Source: Mariprofundus erugo
Lineage (GTDB): Bacteria; Pseudomonadota; Zetaproteobacteria; Mariprofundales; Mariprofundaceae
Assembly: GCF_005818865.1 (NCBI RefSeq)
Contig: NZ_VBRY01000006.1
Location: forward strand, 124,001 to 188,000
Direction: 5' to 3'
Length of the DNA stretch: 64,000 nt
Positions 16,437 through 25,206 of this stretch are shown one piece after another. Below the pieces are notes generated by a model that worked only from the letters and a program-made list of their open reading frames with translations, ran no database searches and was not told the DNA's origin. Position 1 is the first letter of the stretch, and each line of letters starts with the position of its first letter. Made by a program: the position numbers and the translations under genes.

Positions 16437-19400
16437 TTGAAAAAACTTAAACTATTATTTTTGGGGCTTCTGGTGCTGCTCGGCCTTGCGCCGCAGATGG
16501 CCTCTGCAGCCGTGGGCGATATTACCACTGTGGCCGGTAACGGTACTCTTGGCAGCTCAGGCGATGGTGGTGCGGCAACTGCTGCCCAGTTTGGGGTGCC
16601 CGGCAATGTTGTTGTGGATGCTGCGGGCAACCTCTATATCGCAGATGGCTGGTACAAACGCGTTCGTAAGGTAGATGTATCTGGCAATATCAGTTCATTG
16701 ATGCAGGGAGTCTATGCAAACGATATTGCTATTGATGGTGCCGGTAATATCTATGTGGCGAACTTATACAATCAAGTTCAGAAAATGGATGCTGCAGGCA
16801 ATGTAACTACTGTAGCAGGGACTGGTGTACGTGGCTTCTCCGGTGATGGTGGTGCAGCAGTTTCTGCTCAGTTGAACCAGCCATCTGGCGTTGCAGTTGA
16901 TGGTGCAGGCAATCTTTACATTGCGGACACTGGTAATCATTGCATTCGCAAAGTAGATGCATCGGGAAATATCAGTACAGTGGCTGGGACCGGTGTTCTG
17001 GGATATTCAGGTGATGGTGGTGCAGCAGTTTCTGCGCAGCTGGCTTATCCGAACGACGTTGAAGTGGATGGAGTCGGTAATCTTTATATAGCGGATACAG
17101 CTAACCAGCGTATTCGCAAAGTGGATACATCGGGCAAAATTAGTACGGTTGCCGGTACCAGTGTGACGGGCTACTCCGGTGATGGTGGCGCTGCAACCTT
17201 GGCGAAGATAGCCGGTGTTTACAATATTGGCATTGATAGTGTCGGTAATATCTATTTGGCCGACAGTGGCAATAATCGCATCCGCAAGGTGGATGTTTCG
17301 GGTAATATCAGCACGGTGGTCGGTACAGGAGTGGCGGGCTTTTCCGGCGATGGAGGCCCGGCACTTAGCGCCCAGTTGAATAGTCCAAAGACTGTCTATG
17401 TTGATAGTGCCGGCAATCTTTATATCGGTGATGGAGCCAACCTTCGAGTCCGCAAGGTGGCGGGCGTTGCTGCCGCTGCCGCTGCGAAGGCAGAGCCCAT
17501 GGCCTGGGGGTATAACTCCTACGGTGTTTTGGCTACAGGCGATACAAAATTGAACATCAAGCCGCTGGCAGTGCCGCAGGCTGCCGATTTTGTCAGTATC
17601 AAACTGGGCATAAGCCATGGCGTGGGACTGAAGGCCGACGGTACGGTCTGGGCCTGGGGTTATAATGACTATGGTCAACTCGGTCTTGGTTACTGGGGTG
17701 GTGTCAGTTACACACCTGTACAGGTCAGTGGTCTGACCAATGTGGTGGCAATCGATGCGGGGCAGTCATTCACTGTTGCGCTGAAGGCCGATGGCACGGT
17801 ATGGGCCTGGGGTATTAATAATTACAGTCAGGCCGGTATGGCTCCGTCGACCGCAGTGCCAGGTCCGTATCAGATCAGTGGCCTGACCAATGTGACCGCC
17901 ATTGCGGCAGGCCGTGCTCATGCGATTGCATTGAAGTCAGACGGTACTGTCTGGAGCTGGGGTAACAATCAATATGGCCAGTCCGGTAACGGTGTGGTGA
18001 ATGGAGGATGGCCGTTCTGCATAACTAATCCCGTTCAGGTCTCGGTTAGCGGGGCTGTGTCCATTGCTGCCGGCTCAAGTCACAATTTTGCGCTGAAATC
18101 AGACGGTACGGTTTGGGCCTGGGGCCTGGATGCCAGCGGTGAGCTTGGCGACGGTCGCACGGGTGTGTGGGCTGTTCCAACGCCGGTGCAGACCCAGATC
18201 AGTGGTGTGGCGTCGGTTTCCGCCGGTTATAACTATGCCTCCGCATTGAAGACGGATGGTACGGTATGGGTCTGGGGTCTGAACCGTTTTGGTCAGGCCG
18301 GTAATGGTACCATTACGCCCACCGAGCCTCTGCCAGTGCAGACCAATATCACTGGCGTTCGCCAGATTTCTGCCGGTTCTTCCCATATGCTGGCAGTGAA
18401 GCTTGATGGCACGGTTTGGTCATGGGGTTATGGTGGTTTCTGGCAGTTAGGTACAGGCACGTCCACAACTACGCCGACGCCTGTGCAGCTCAGTGGTCTG
18501 GGCGGTATCGGTGCCACGGTTGAGGCGGGTAGTAACGAGTCTTTCGTTTACGGTGGCGTGAGCGGCGGTGCCGGATCTGCACCGGCTGCACCTGCGAACC
18601 AGCCGCCGGTAGCCAATGCCGGTGCCGCACAGGTTGTGGAATCAGCGGGTGCGATGACGGCAGTGATGCTGAATGGTTCTGCATCGAGCGATCCGGATGG
18701 CGATACGCTGACCTACAGCTGGAGCTGGAACGGTGGCTCGGCTACCGGTGCAACCCCGACCGTGAATCTGGCTAACGGCACCTACAACATCAGCCTGACC
18801 GTCGATGATGGCAAGGGTGGTACAGCAACTGCCACTACCACTGTAACCGTTCGGGATACCGTGGCGCCGTCCATCAGTATTGCGCCGATTGCAGCAGTGG
18901 AGGCAACCTCTGTTTCCGGTGCATCGGTGAATGTAACCTCTTATGTTACTACCAGCGATGTCTGCGGCGTACAGCTGGGTGTTTCACCAGCCGGTGTGTA
19001 TGCATTGGGTAACACCTCTGTGACCGTGACTGCCACGGATTGCGCGGGTAACAGCCGCAGCGCATCGACCACCGTATCGGTTGTCGATACCACAGCACCG
19101 GTACTGAGTGTGCCTGCCAACGTATCTGTCGAGGCAACTGCCAGGCTGACGTCGGTCGCGATTGGTGCTGCCACCGCGACCGATATCTTTGCGGTAACGG
19201 TCAGCAACAATGTGCCGGCAGCATTCCCTGTTGGCAACACCACCGTGACCTGGACGGCGACGGATGCGAACGGCAACAGTGCAACGGCAACCCAGACTGT
19301 CACCGTAACTGACACCACCGCTCCAAGTGTGGTGGCACCGGCAGCAGTCACTGTTGAAGCAACCGGCGCGCTGACCGCTGTCACACTTGGCAGTGCAAGC

Positions 19401-21542
19401 GCAAGCGATCTGGTCGATGGCGTAGTCACCGCGACTGCCGATCAGACCGGTCCGTTTGCACCGGGTGTATATACCATTACCTGGAGCGCAACCGATGCTG
19501 CGGGTAACACAGGTACAGCAACCCAGATCGTGACGGTCACCGATACCACTGCACCGAGTGTTATTGCACCGGCAGCAGTCACTGTTGAGGCAACCGGCGC
19601 GCTGACTGCTGTCACACTTGGCAGTGCAACAGCAAGCGATCTGGTCGATGGTGTAGTCACCGCGACTGCCGATCAGAGCGGTCCGTTTGCACCGGGTGTG
19701 CACACCATTACCTGGAGTGCCACCGATGCGCATGGCAACGTGGGTACAGCAACCCAGACCGTAACGGTCACCGATACCACTGCACCGAGTGTTATTGCAC
19801 CGGCAGCAGTTACTGTTGAGGCAACCGGCGCGCTGACCGCTGTCACACTTGGCAGTGCAACAGCAAGCGATCTGGTCGATGGCGTTGTCACCGCGACTGC
19901 CGATCAGAGCGGTCCGTTTGCACCGGGGGTATATACCATCACCTGGCGTGCCACCGATGCTGCAGGTAACACAGGTAAAGCAACCCAGACTGTCACGGTC
20001 ACCGATACCACCGCTCCAAGTGTGGTGGCACCGGCAGCAGTCACTGTTGAGGCAACCGCTGCGCTGACTGCTGTCACACTTGGCAGCGCAACAGCAAGCG
20101 ATCTGGTCGATGGTGTAGTCACCGCGACTGCAGATCAGACCGGCCCGTTTGCACCGGGTGTATATACCATCACCTGGAGCGCCACCGATGCTGCAGGTAA
20201 CACAGGTACAGCAACCCAGACCGTAACGGTCACCGATACCACTGCACCGAGTGTTATTGCACCGGCAGCAGTTACCGTTGAGGCAACCGGCGCGCTGACC
20301 GCTGTCACACTTGGCAGTGCAAGCGCAAGCGATCTGGTCGATGGTGTAGTCACCGCGATTGCAGATCAGACCGGTCCGTTTGCACCGGGTGTTTATACCA
20401 TCACCTGGAGTGCAACCGATGCGCATGGCAACGTGGGTACAGCAACCCAGACTGTCACGGTCACCGATACCACTGCACCAAGTGTGCTGGCACCGGCCGA
20501 TGTGACGGTTGAAGCCAGTGCAGTACTGAGCACGGTTGCAATCGGCAATGCCACAGCAACTGATCTGGTCGATGGTGCAGTCGCAGCGAGCAGCAATGCA
20601 CCAGCCAGCTTCCCGGTTGGTACGACGGTTGTAATCTGGAGTGCAACGGATGCAGCGGGTAACACAGGCAGTGCTACGCAGAAGGTGACCGTGGTCGATA
20701 CCACAGCACCGGTGTTGACACTTCCTGCCAATGTCACGGCAGAGGCCAATGGTAATCCGGGCAGCACGGTTGCAATCGGTAACGCGACTGCGACCGATAT
20801 CTTCCCTGTTACCGTTACCTCCAATGCGCCGGCGGTATTCCCGCTGGGTGTCACGTCCGTGATCTGGAGTGCGACGGATGCCAACGGCAACGTTTCAACA
20901 GCAACACAGACGGTTACGGTTGTGGATACCACCGCTCCGGCGATGACCCTGCCAGCCGATGTGCATGTTGAGGCGACAGCAGCCCTGAGCAGTGTGGTGA
21001 TTGGTACCGCGACTGCGACGGACCTGTTCGGTCCTGTGAGCGTGGTTTCCGATGCGCCAGCCAGCTTCGCTCTCGGTACCACAGTGGTGACCTGGACCGC
21101 GACCGATGCCAATGGCAACAGCAGCACCGGTACACAGCGTGTCACCGTGGTGGATACCACAGCACCTGCGGTTGCGGCCGCACTTGAAGCTGTGAAGGTC
21201 GAGGGTCAGGAGGGCGTGTTCCGCGTCGTCTTCAGCTCTCACGATCTGGTTGATGCGAATCCGGCTCTGTCAGCGATGCTGAACGGTGTGACGGTGAGCA
21301 ATGGTCAGAGCGTTCACCTCTCTTATGGCAGCCGTCAGAAGGTTGAAGGTGGCCGCAATGTTGAGATCGAAGCACCATCGTTCTCACTTGATGTGATCTC
21401 GACCGATGCATCGGGCAATGCAGGTTCAGCAGCAGCGGCCTATGCTTTCCCGGCTCCAAGGGAAGCACATGGAGACAGCAAGTCTGATCATGGCAAGCAG
21501 TCTGAAAGCAAGAGCAAGAGTAAGAGCAGCAAGCGCGACTGA
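16437..21542 (+). CDS. Giant secreted NHL / RCC1 / PKD / HYR repeat protein
   Basis: A 1701-residue exported protein with a signal peptide (KKLKLLFLGLLVLLGLAPQMASA). From about residue 28 to 340 there are NHL beta-propeller repeats (GNLYIADxxNxRIRKVD). From 352 to 706 there are RCC1-type repeats (LKADGTVWAWGYNDYGQ). A PKD-like domain spans 721-805 and about ten HYR modules of ~77 residues (DTTAPSVxAPAAVTVEATG) span 807-1578. A lysine/serine tail without membrane anchor ends the protein. It starts at TTG with a CGGAGGG site six bases away. Two stacked propellers and a repeat stalk suggest an extracellular adhesion or matrix protein, possibly exported by the T2SS encoded 11 kb away; this is inference. 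Tandem near-identical modules make it prone to recombination. Confidence 0.9.
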   Translation: MKKLKLLFLGLLVLLGLAPQMASAAVGDITTVAGNGTLGSSGDGGAATAAQFGVPGNVVVDAAGNLYIADGWYKRVRKVDVSGNISSLMQGVYANDIAIDGAGNIYVANLYNQVQKMDAAGNVTTVAGTGVRGFSGDGGAAVSAQLNQPSGVAVDGAGNLYIADTGNHCIRKVDASGNISTVAGTGVLGYSGDGGAAVSAQLAYPNDVEVDGVGNLYIADTANQRIRKVDTSGKISTVAGTSVTGYSGDGGAATLAKIAGVYNIGIDSVGNIYLADSGNNRIRKVDVSGNISTVVGTGVAGFSGDGGPALSAQLNSPKTVYVDSAGNLYIGDGANLRVRKVAGVAAAAAAKAEPMAWGYNSYGVLATGDTKLNIKPLAVPQAADFVSIKLGISHGVGLKADGTVWAWGYNDYGQLGLGYWGGVSYTPVQVSGLTNVVAIDAGQSFTVALKADGTVWAWGINNYSQAGMAPSTAVPGPYQISGLTNVTAIAAGRAHAIALKSDGTVWSWGNNQYGQSGNGVVNGGWPFCITNPVQVSVSGAVSIAAGSSHNFALKSDGTVWAWGLDASGELGDGRTGVWAVPTPVQTQISGVASVSAGYNYASALKTDGTVWVWGLNRFGQAGNGTITPTEPLPVQTNITGVRQISAGSSHMLAVKLDGTVWSWGYGGFWQLGTGTSTTTPTPVQLSGLGGIGATVEAGSNESFVYGGVSGGAGSAPAAPANQPPVANAGAAQVVESAGAMTAVMLNGSASSDPDGDTLTYSWSWNGGSATGATPTVNLANGTYNISLTVDDGKGGTATATTTVTVRDTVAPSISIAPIAAVEATSVSGASVNVTSYVTTSDVCGVQLGVSPAGVYALGNTSVTVTATDCAGNSRSASTTVSVVDTTAPVLSVPANVSVEATARLTSVAIGAATATDIFAVTVSNNVPAAFPVGNTTVTWTATDANGNSATATQTVTVTDTTAPSVVAPAAVTVEATGALTAVTLGSASASDLVDGVVTATADQTGPFAPGVYTITWSATDAAGNTGTATQIVTVTDTTAPSVIAPAAVTVEATGALTAVTLGSATASDLVDGVVTATADQSGPFAPGVHTITWSATDAHGNVGTATQTVTVTDTTAPSVIAPAAVTVEATGALTAVTLGSATASDLVDGVVTATADQSGPFAPGVYTITWRATDAAGNTGKATQTVTVTDTTAPSVVAPAAVTVEATAALTAVTLGSATASDLVDGVVTATADQTGPFAPGVYTITWSATDAAGNTGTATQTVTVTDTTAPSVIAPAAVTVEATGALTAVTLGSASASDLVDGVVTAIADQTGPFAPGVYTITWSATDAHGNVGTATQTVTVTDTTAPSVLAPADVTVEASAVLSTVAIGNATATDLVDGAVAASSNAPASFPVGTTVVIWSATDAAGNTGSATQKVTVVDTTAPVLTLPANVTAEANGNPGSTVAIGNATATDIFPVTVTSNAPAVFPLGVTSVIWSATDANGNVSTATQTVTVVDTTAPAMTLPADVHVEATAALSSVVIGTATATDLFGPVSVVSDAPASFALGTTVVTWTATDANGNSSTGTQRVTVVDTTAPAVAAALEAVKVEGQEGVFRVVFSSHDLVDANPALSAMLNGVTVSNGQSVHLSYGSRQKVEGGRNVEIEAPSFSLDVISTDASGNAGSAAAAYAFPAPREAHGDSKSDHGKQSESKSKSKSSKRD
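19311..20465 (+). repeat. Five near-identical tandem 231-bp repeats encoding HYR modules
   Basis: Units begin at 19311, 19542, 19773, 20004 and 20235, each exactly 231 bp (77 codons) and differing at few positions. Older, diverged units of similar length flank them on both sides. The high identity points to recent expansion or gene conversion. Confidence 0.95.
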
Positions 21543-21561
21543 TCATCGCGTACGCTAAATG

Positions 21562-21595
21562 AAAAGGCCGGCGGGTAACTCCGCCGGCCTTTTTG
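21562..21595 (+). terminator. Strong terminator after the giant repeat protein
   Basis: AAAAGGCCGGCGG pairs with CCGCCGGCCTTTTT across a six-base loop, 20 bases past the stop codon. Confidence 0.93.
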
Positions 21596-21696
21596 TTTGT
21601 TCATGTCAGTGATATTCATGGTTTAAGTGGTGATTTCTTTTGCAGCTACAGCGATAGTGCGAAGTTATTGAGGATGCTGATGATTGTTTGTGATGA

Positions 21697-22311
21697 TTAT
21701 GCCGGTCGCGGCAATCGTATGATCTGCGACAGGGCGGCATATTCATTGGCACCGAGCCGGGCAACCGGATCGAGTTTTTCCGCATCCACCTTGATGCGAC
21801 CATCTTTACCGTGTTCGATGATCTCATCACTCAGGTAGAGTTGTTTTACTTCGCCATAGATCACTGCCTGCCCGCTGTTGCCTATCTCATGCAGAGCATG
21901 CAGTTCACAGGCAAATGCGGCGCGGGCATCTTTCAGGCGGGGAAGCGGGAAGTTTTCCAGAGCCACCGTTTCCAGTCCCAGTTGCTCGATTTCCGATACA
22001 CCGGCTGGCATCGTTGCCGAGCTGTCATTCATCGCCGCCAGTTGATCCATCGATGGAATGTGAATAACGAAATAGCGACGTGCTTCGATATTGTTGCGGG
22101 TATCTTTTTCTTCGCCGGGCGATTTTTTACCGACGGAAATCATGACCAGAGCCGGATCTGCGCAGATGGCGGAGAAGTATGAAAAGGGGGCAAGATTGAG
22201 TTTGCCATTTTCATGTTCGCTGAGTACCCAGGCGATGGGGCGGGGGACCAGTGTCTGAATCATCTGGAAATAACGCTGTGAAGTGGTGAGTTGGTCGAAG
22301 TTGATCTGCAT
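21697..22311 (-). CDS. Flavin reductase-like FMN-binding protein
   Basis: A 204-residue protein of the flavin reductase-like/split-barrel FMN family. The N-terminal TLVPRPIAWVLSEHENGKLNLAPFSYFSAI and the ensuing PALVMISVGKK match the FMN-binding strand pattern of this family, and the later RRYFVIHIP and GEVKQLYLSDEI are also typical. Members either reduce free flavin or act as oxidoreductases on unknown substrates, so the substrate here is not assigned. It is transcribed alone, away from the tRNA cluster's terminator. Confidence 0.83.
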   Translation of the reverse strand: MQINFDQLTTSQRYFQMIQTLVPRPIAWVLSEHENGKLNLAPFSYFSAICADPALVMISVGKKSPGEEKDTRNNIEARRYFVIHIPSMDQLAAMNDSSATMPAGVSEIEQLGLETVALENFPLPRLKDARAAFACELHALHEIGNSGQAVIYGEVKQLYLSDEIIEHGKDGRIKVDAEKLDPVARLGANEYAALSQIIRLPRPA

Positions 22312-22377
22312 GGGGCCTATGCAAGCCGGTTTGCTGTTGCGCGTAAAGATATGAGCGGGAAATAAAAAAGGTTCATC

Positions 22378-22389
22378 GCGGACGTCCGC
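22378..22389. repeat. 12-bp perfect palindrome
   Basis: GCGGACGTCCGC lies in the 244-bp gap between the flavin reductase gene and the tRNA terminator. Nothing else gene-like is seen in that gap. Confidence 0.4.
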
Positions 22390-22554
22390 TGTTGGTCAAG
22401 ATGTGTGTGGGCCGCTTGAACCCCCCTAATACGATTTGCCGAATAGAGTGATTTACTACAGAAACAAGCTGCGGCTGCAGTGAATGGCTCGTATGAGGTC
22501 ATCCGCAGGACAAAAATACGGGGGGGCGGCTCTCGCTCATGCGCGATGAACCAA

Positions 22555-22583
22555 TAAAAAAGGGACCCCGAAGGATCCCTTTC
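22555..22583 (-). terminator. Terminator of the tRNA operon
   Basis: Minus strand: AAAGGGATCC and GGGTCCCTTT pair around a TTCG loop, followed by T's, five bases after the CCA end of the last tRNA. Confidence 0.9.
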
Positions 22584-22587
22584 TATC

Positions 22588-22663
22588 TGGAGCGGGTAAC
22601 CGGGCTCGAACCGGTGACCTCGACCTTGGCAAGGTCGCGCTCTACCAACTGAGCTATACCCGC
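22588..22663 (-). tRNA. tRNA-Gly (GCC)
   Basis: Full cloverleaf on the minus strand with acceptor GCGGGTA/TACCCGC, D-loop AGCTCAGTTGGTAGAGC, anticodon GCC within CCTTGCCAAGG, T-loop GGTTCGAACC, and a genomically encoded CCA end. Identical to the copy at 22868-22943. Confidence 0.97.
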
Positions 22664-22743
22664 GAATGGCCCGCATTATGGTAATCGGACCGTTGTTGTC
22701 AAAACTTTTTTTACCATTTTGACAACTATGTGTTTGAACCGGT

Positions 22744-22818
22744 TGGAGGCAGGGGCGAGAATCGAACTCGCGAATAAAGGATTTGCAGTCCTCCGCCGTA
22801 CCACTGAGCCACCCTGCC
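22744..22818 (-). tRNA. tRNA-Cys (GCA)
   Basis: Minus-strand cloverleaf with acceptor GGCAGGG/CCCTGCC, anticodon GCA within GGACTGCAAATCC, T-arm CGAGTTCGATTCTCG and an encoded CCA end. Confidence 0.97.
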
Positions 22819-22840
22819 ATTTCCACCGCTTCTTCCAATT

Positions 22841-22864
22841 AAAAGGGGCCGTGAGGCCCCTTTT
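22841..22864 (-). terminator. Hairpin between tRNA-Gly and tRNA-Cys
   Basis: AAAAGGGGCC pairs with GGCCCCTTTT around a four-base loop. The stem is symmetrical, so it could terminate in either direction; for the minus strand it lies between the promoter-proximal tRNA-Gly and tRNA-Cys, where it may attenuate or serve in processing. Confidence 0.7.
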
Positions 22865-22867
22865 GTC

Positions 22868-22943
22868 TGGAGCGGGTAACCGGGCTCGAACCGGTGACCT
22901 CGACCTTGGCAAGGTCGCGCTCTACCAACTGAGCTATACCCGC
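22868..22943 (-). tRNA. tRNA-Gly (GCC), second identical copy
   Basis: Sequence identical over the whole gene to 22588-22663, including the CCA end. The order of transcription is Gly, Cys, Gly. Confidence 0.97.
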
Positions 22944-23072
22944 GGAACGGGGCGAATCATGCCAAGCAGGATGGCCCTGTCAAGCTCTTTTGGCGGGATT
23001 TTTTTCATGTGCAAAGTCATCCCTTCTGGCATAGTTACGTCCAGCAGTTATCCAACACGCCGGAGAGAAATC

Positions 23073-24443
23073 ATGAGTGATAATGAAATGGCCGAGCGCA
23101 AAATCTATATTCTTGATACCAACGTCCTGATTCACGATCCAAACGCACTGAAACGCTTCGATGAGCATGATGTGGTGCTTCCGATCGTTGTGCTTGAAGA
23201 GATGGATAATGTGAAGAAGGGACTGGATGAGCTGGCCCGCAATGTGCGCGATGCCTCCAGGCAACTCGATGAGTTGAGTGAATCCTGTGACGATCTGGAA
23301 CAGGGGTGTCCGTTGCCAGGTGGTGGTCGTCTCTTTTTTGAAATGAACCATCAGTCGCTGGCGATATTGCCGGAGTCGCTGGCACGCAGTGGCGGCGACA
23401 ACCGCATTATTGCCGTGGCGATGTCGGTTCAGAAGCAGCATCCGGGACGGCAGGTCATTCTTGTTTCCAAGGATATCAATCTGCGCATCAAGGCGCGTGC
23501 ACTGGGCTTGCGCACTGAGGATTACCGCTCCGACCGGGTCGTCAGTGATCTTTCCGTGCTGCCAAGTGGCAAGTTGCGCCTCGATGCCGATGTGTGGGCT
23601 GCGATGGGCGCCGACATGCAGGTGCTTGAGCATGCCCATGGTAATCATTTTGTGGTCACCTGGCCGGAGGCGATGGCTTTGCCATTTATTCACTCCTTTG
23701 TTGTGCTGCCGGGAGAGCGTGAAATTGTCATGCGTTGTACGGCCCTTGATGAGGGGCGCCGGGTTCATCTGCAGGACGTCATCTCCTATCGTCAGGAGCG
23801 CAATGCGATCTGGGGCATTCAGGCCAAGAATCCGGAGCAGAATATGGCCATGAACCTGCTGATGGATGCGGATCTGGATCTGGTGGCCATGATGGGGCTG
23901 GCCGGTTCCGGTAAAACCCTGCTGGCGCTGGCCTGTGGGTTGCATCAGACGCTGGATATGGGGCTGTATGACAAGATTCTGGTGACGCGTGCAACGGTGC
24001 CGATGGGCCACGATATCGGTTTCCTGCCGGGTACCGAGCGTGAAAAGCTTGAGCCGTGGATGGGGGCGATCACCGATAATCTGGCACTGCTGCTGGGAGA
24101 TGAGGCGGCAAATATCGCCGATATTCTCGGGCAACACAGGATTGAAATTGCAGCGCTCTCATTTGCACGTGGTCGTACATTCACCAAAACATGGCTGATT
24201 GTCGATGAGGCCCAGAACCTGACGCCGCATGAGATGAAAACCATTATTACCCGTATGGGCGAGGATTCGAAGATTATTATTCTCGGCAATAATGCCCAGA
24301 TCGATACGCCTTACCTGACGGCTTATACCAATGGTTTGACACGGGCTGTGACTGCATTTGCCGGTTGGGAGCATGCCGGTCATATTGCTCTGAAGGCGGG
24401 CGAGCGCTCTCGTCTGGCCAGCAAGGCGGTCGAGGTCCTGTAA
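23073..24443 (+). CDS. PIN domain-PhoH family ATPase (PhoH2/YlaK type)
   Basis: A 456-residue fusion of an N-terminal PIN ribonuclease domain (KIYILDTNVLIHDPNAL at residues ~9-25, acidic residues conserved) with a C-terminal PhoH P-loop domain. Walker A is GLAGSGKTLLALACG near 277 and Walker B is WLIVDEAQNLTPHEMK near 376. PhoH2 proteins have been described as RNA helicase/RNases, often toxin-like in mycobacteria; in proteobacteria the role is unclear. ATG 23073 follows a GGAGAG site. The frame also stays open upstream through the antisense of the tRNA genes, but no initiation signal supports that extension. Confidence 0.93.
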   Translation: MSDNEMAERKIYILDTNVLIHDPNALKRFDEHDVVLPIVVLEEMDNVKKGLDELARNVRDASRQLDELSESCDDLEQGCPLPGGGRLFFEMNHQSLAILPESLARSGGDNRIIAVAMSVQKQHPGRQVILVSKDINLRIKARALGLRTEDYRSDRVVSDLSVLPSGKLRLDADVWAAMGADMQVLEHAHGNHFVVTWPEAMALPFIHSFVVLPGEREIVMRCTALDEGRRVHLQDVISYRQERNAIWGIQAKNPEQNMAMNLLMDADLDLVAMMGLAGSGKTLLALACGLHQTLDMGLYDKILVTRATVPMGHDIGFLPGTEREKLEPWMGAITDNLALLLGDEAANIADILGQHRIEIAALSFARGRTFTKTWLIVDEAQNLTPHEMKTIITRMGEDSKIIILGNNAQIDTPYLTAYTNGLTRAVTAFAGWEHAGHIALKAGERSRLASKAVEVL

Positions 24444-24463
24444 AAAAAAGCCGGCCGATGATG

Positions 24464-24495
24464 TCACTGTCAGGGGGATTTCTCCCTGGCAGTGA
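24464..24495. terminator. Hairpin between convergent phoH-like gene and gspB
   Basis: TCACTGTCAGGG and CCCTGGCAGTGA form a 12-bp stem with one G-T pair. On the minus strand a run of eight T's follows about 14 bases later. It probably limits read-through between convergent transcripts, but it is not a textbook intrinsic terminator. Confidence 0.45.
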
Positions 24496-24540
24496 AAGGC
24501 CTTCGATCGATTGCCAGGATGGCAGTGGGTCAGCATCTCC

Positions 24541-25206
24541 TTAATCGAAGGTGGCGATGTGGAAAGCGGTGCCGCCATGGCTCAGTATCACACCATCTTC
24601 CGTAATCTCCTCAAGTATCAAGCGATCACCACAGGGCTGCTTCTCCCTGCAAAGCTGACCGTTAATGATTACCATCCGCTTGTCAGGCTCTGCATCAAAA
24701 ATGTGTCCTTCGATCCGGATCGCCGGAAGTTTATCCTGCTCGCTGGCGGGTAGCTCCGAGCGTTCAGGGATGTTGGTGCCGCGATCGATCTGCTGTAACG
24801 GTTCAATGTCAGAGCGGTCGGGTGGCGCCGGAATTTGATGTTGCTGTACCGGTACCACCGGTTCCTGTGTTTGATCTGTCAGGTTGTCCGTGTGCGCAGC
24901 TTCTGTCTGCTCAGCTGTTTCAACCGGTGTCTCTATCCGTCGATGGTGCCATGGTTGTGGCGGAGGTGTGATGGTGGCGGCAGTCGTTGCGGTCGGGTGT
25001 GGGGTAGCCGGTTGTTCGGGCAGCTCTGGTGCAGGCCGGCTTAGCCAGATGAGCAGTATGACACTGCTGCAAGCCAGTATCAGCCATATAGCCGTGGTAT
25101 AGGGTGAGCGGTGGCCGGGCGCATGGGAGTGAATGCCGGCAGCTTCGGGGCTCTGTGTGCTTCTTTTTTCATCCGACTTTTTCAGTGCATCAAGGATATA
25201 GGACAT
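24541..25206 (-). CDS. gspB: Type II secretion assembly protein GspB
   Basis: A 221-residue single-pass membrane protein. MSYILDALKKSDEKR at the N-terminus is a family hallmark, a membrane helix (AIWLILACSSVILLIWL) lies at ~40-56, a proline/threonine-rich periplasmic linker follows, and the C-terminal T2SSB domain (IRIEGHIFDAEPDKRMVIING) closes the protein. GspB works with GspA to help the secretin pass or attach to the peptidoglycan. Its ATG overlaps the gspA stop (TAATG), so the two are co-translated. Confidence 0.9.
   Translation of the reverse strand: MSYILDALKKSDEKRSTQSPEAAGIHSHAPGHRSPYTTAIWLILACSSVILLIWLSRPAPELPEQPATPHPTATTAATITPPPQPWHHRRIETPVETAEQTEAAHTDNLTDQTQEPVVPVQQHQIPAPPDRSDIEPLQQIDRGTNIPERSELPASEQDKLPAIRIEGHIFDAEPDKRMVIINGQLCREKQPCGDRLILEEITEDGVILSHGGTAFHIATFD

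Noticed and set aside
18984-20426. A 480-residue minus-strand open frame rich in Cys, Gly and Arg opposite the HYR repeats
   Set aside because: It is an antisense reading of the 231-bp repeat block; its periodicity merely mirrors the plus-strand repeats and it has no start signal.
22719-23072. Upstream N-terminal extension of the PIN-PhoH protein
   Set aside because: The extension would run through the antisense of tRNA-Cys and tRNA-Gly; ATG 23073 has a ribosome site and starts the conserved PIN domain.
22980-24137. A 385-residue minus-strand frame opposite the PIN-PhoH gene
   Set aside because: Shadow of the conserved plus-strand gene; His/Gln-rich composition is an antisense artefact.
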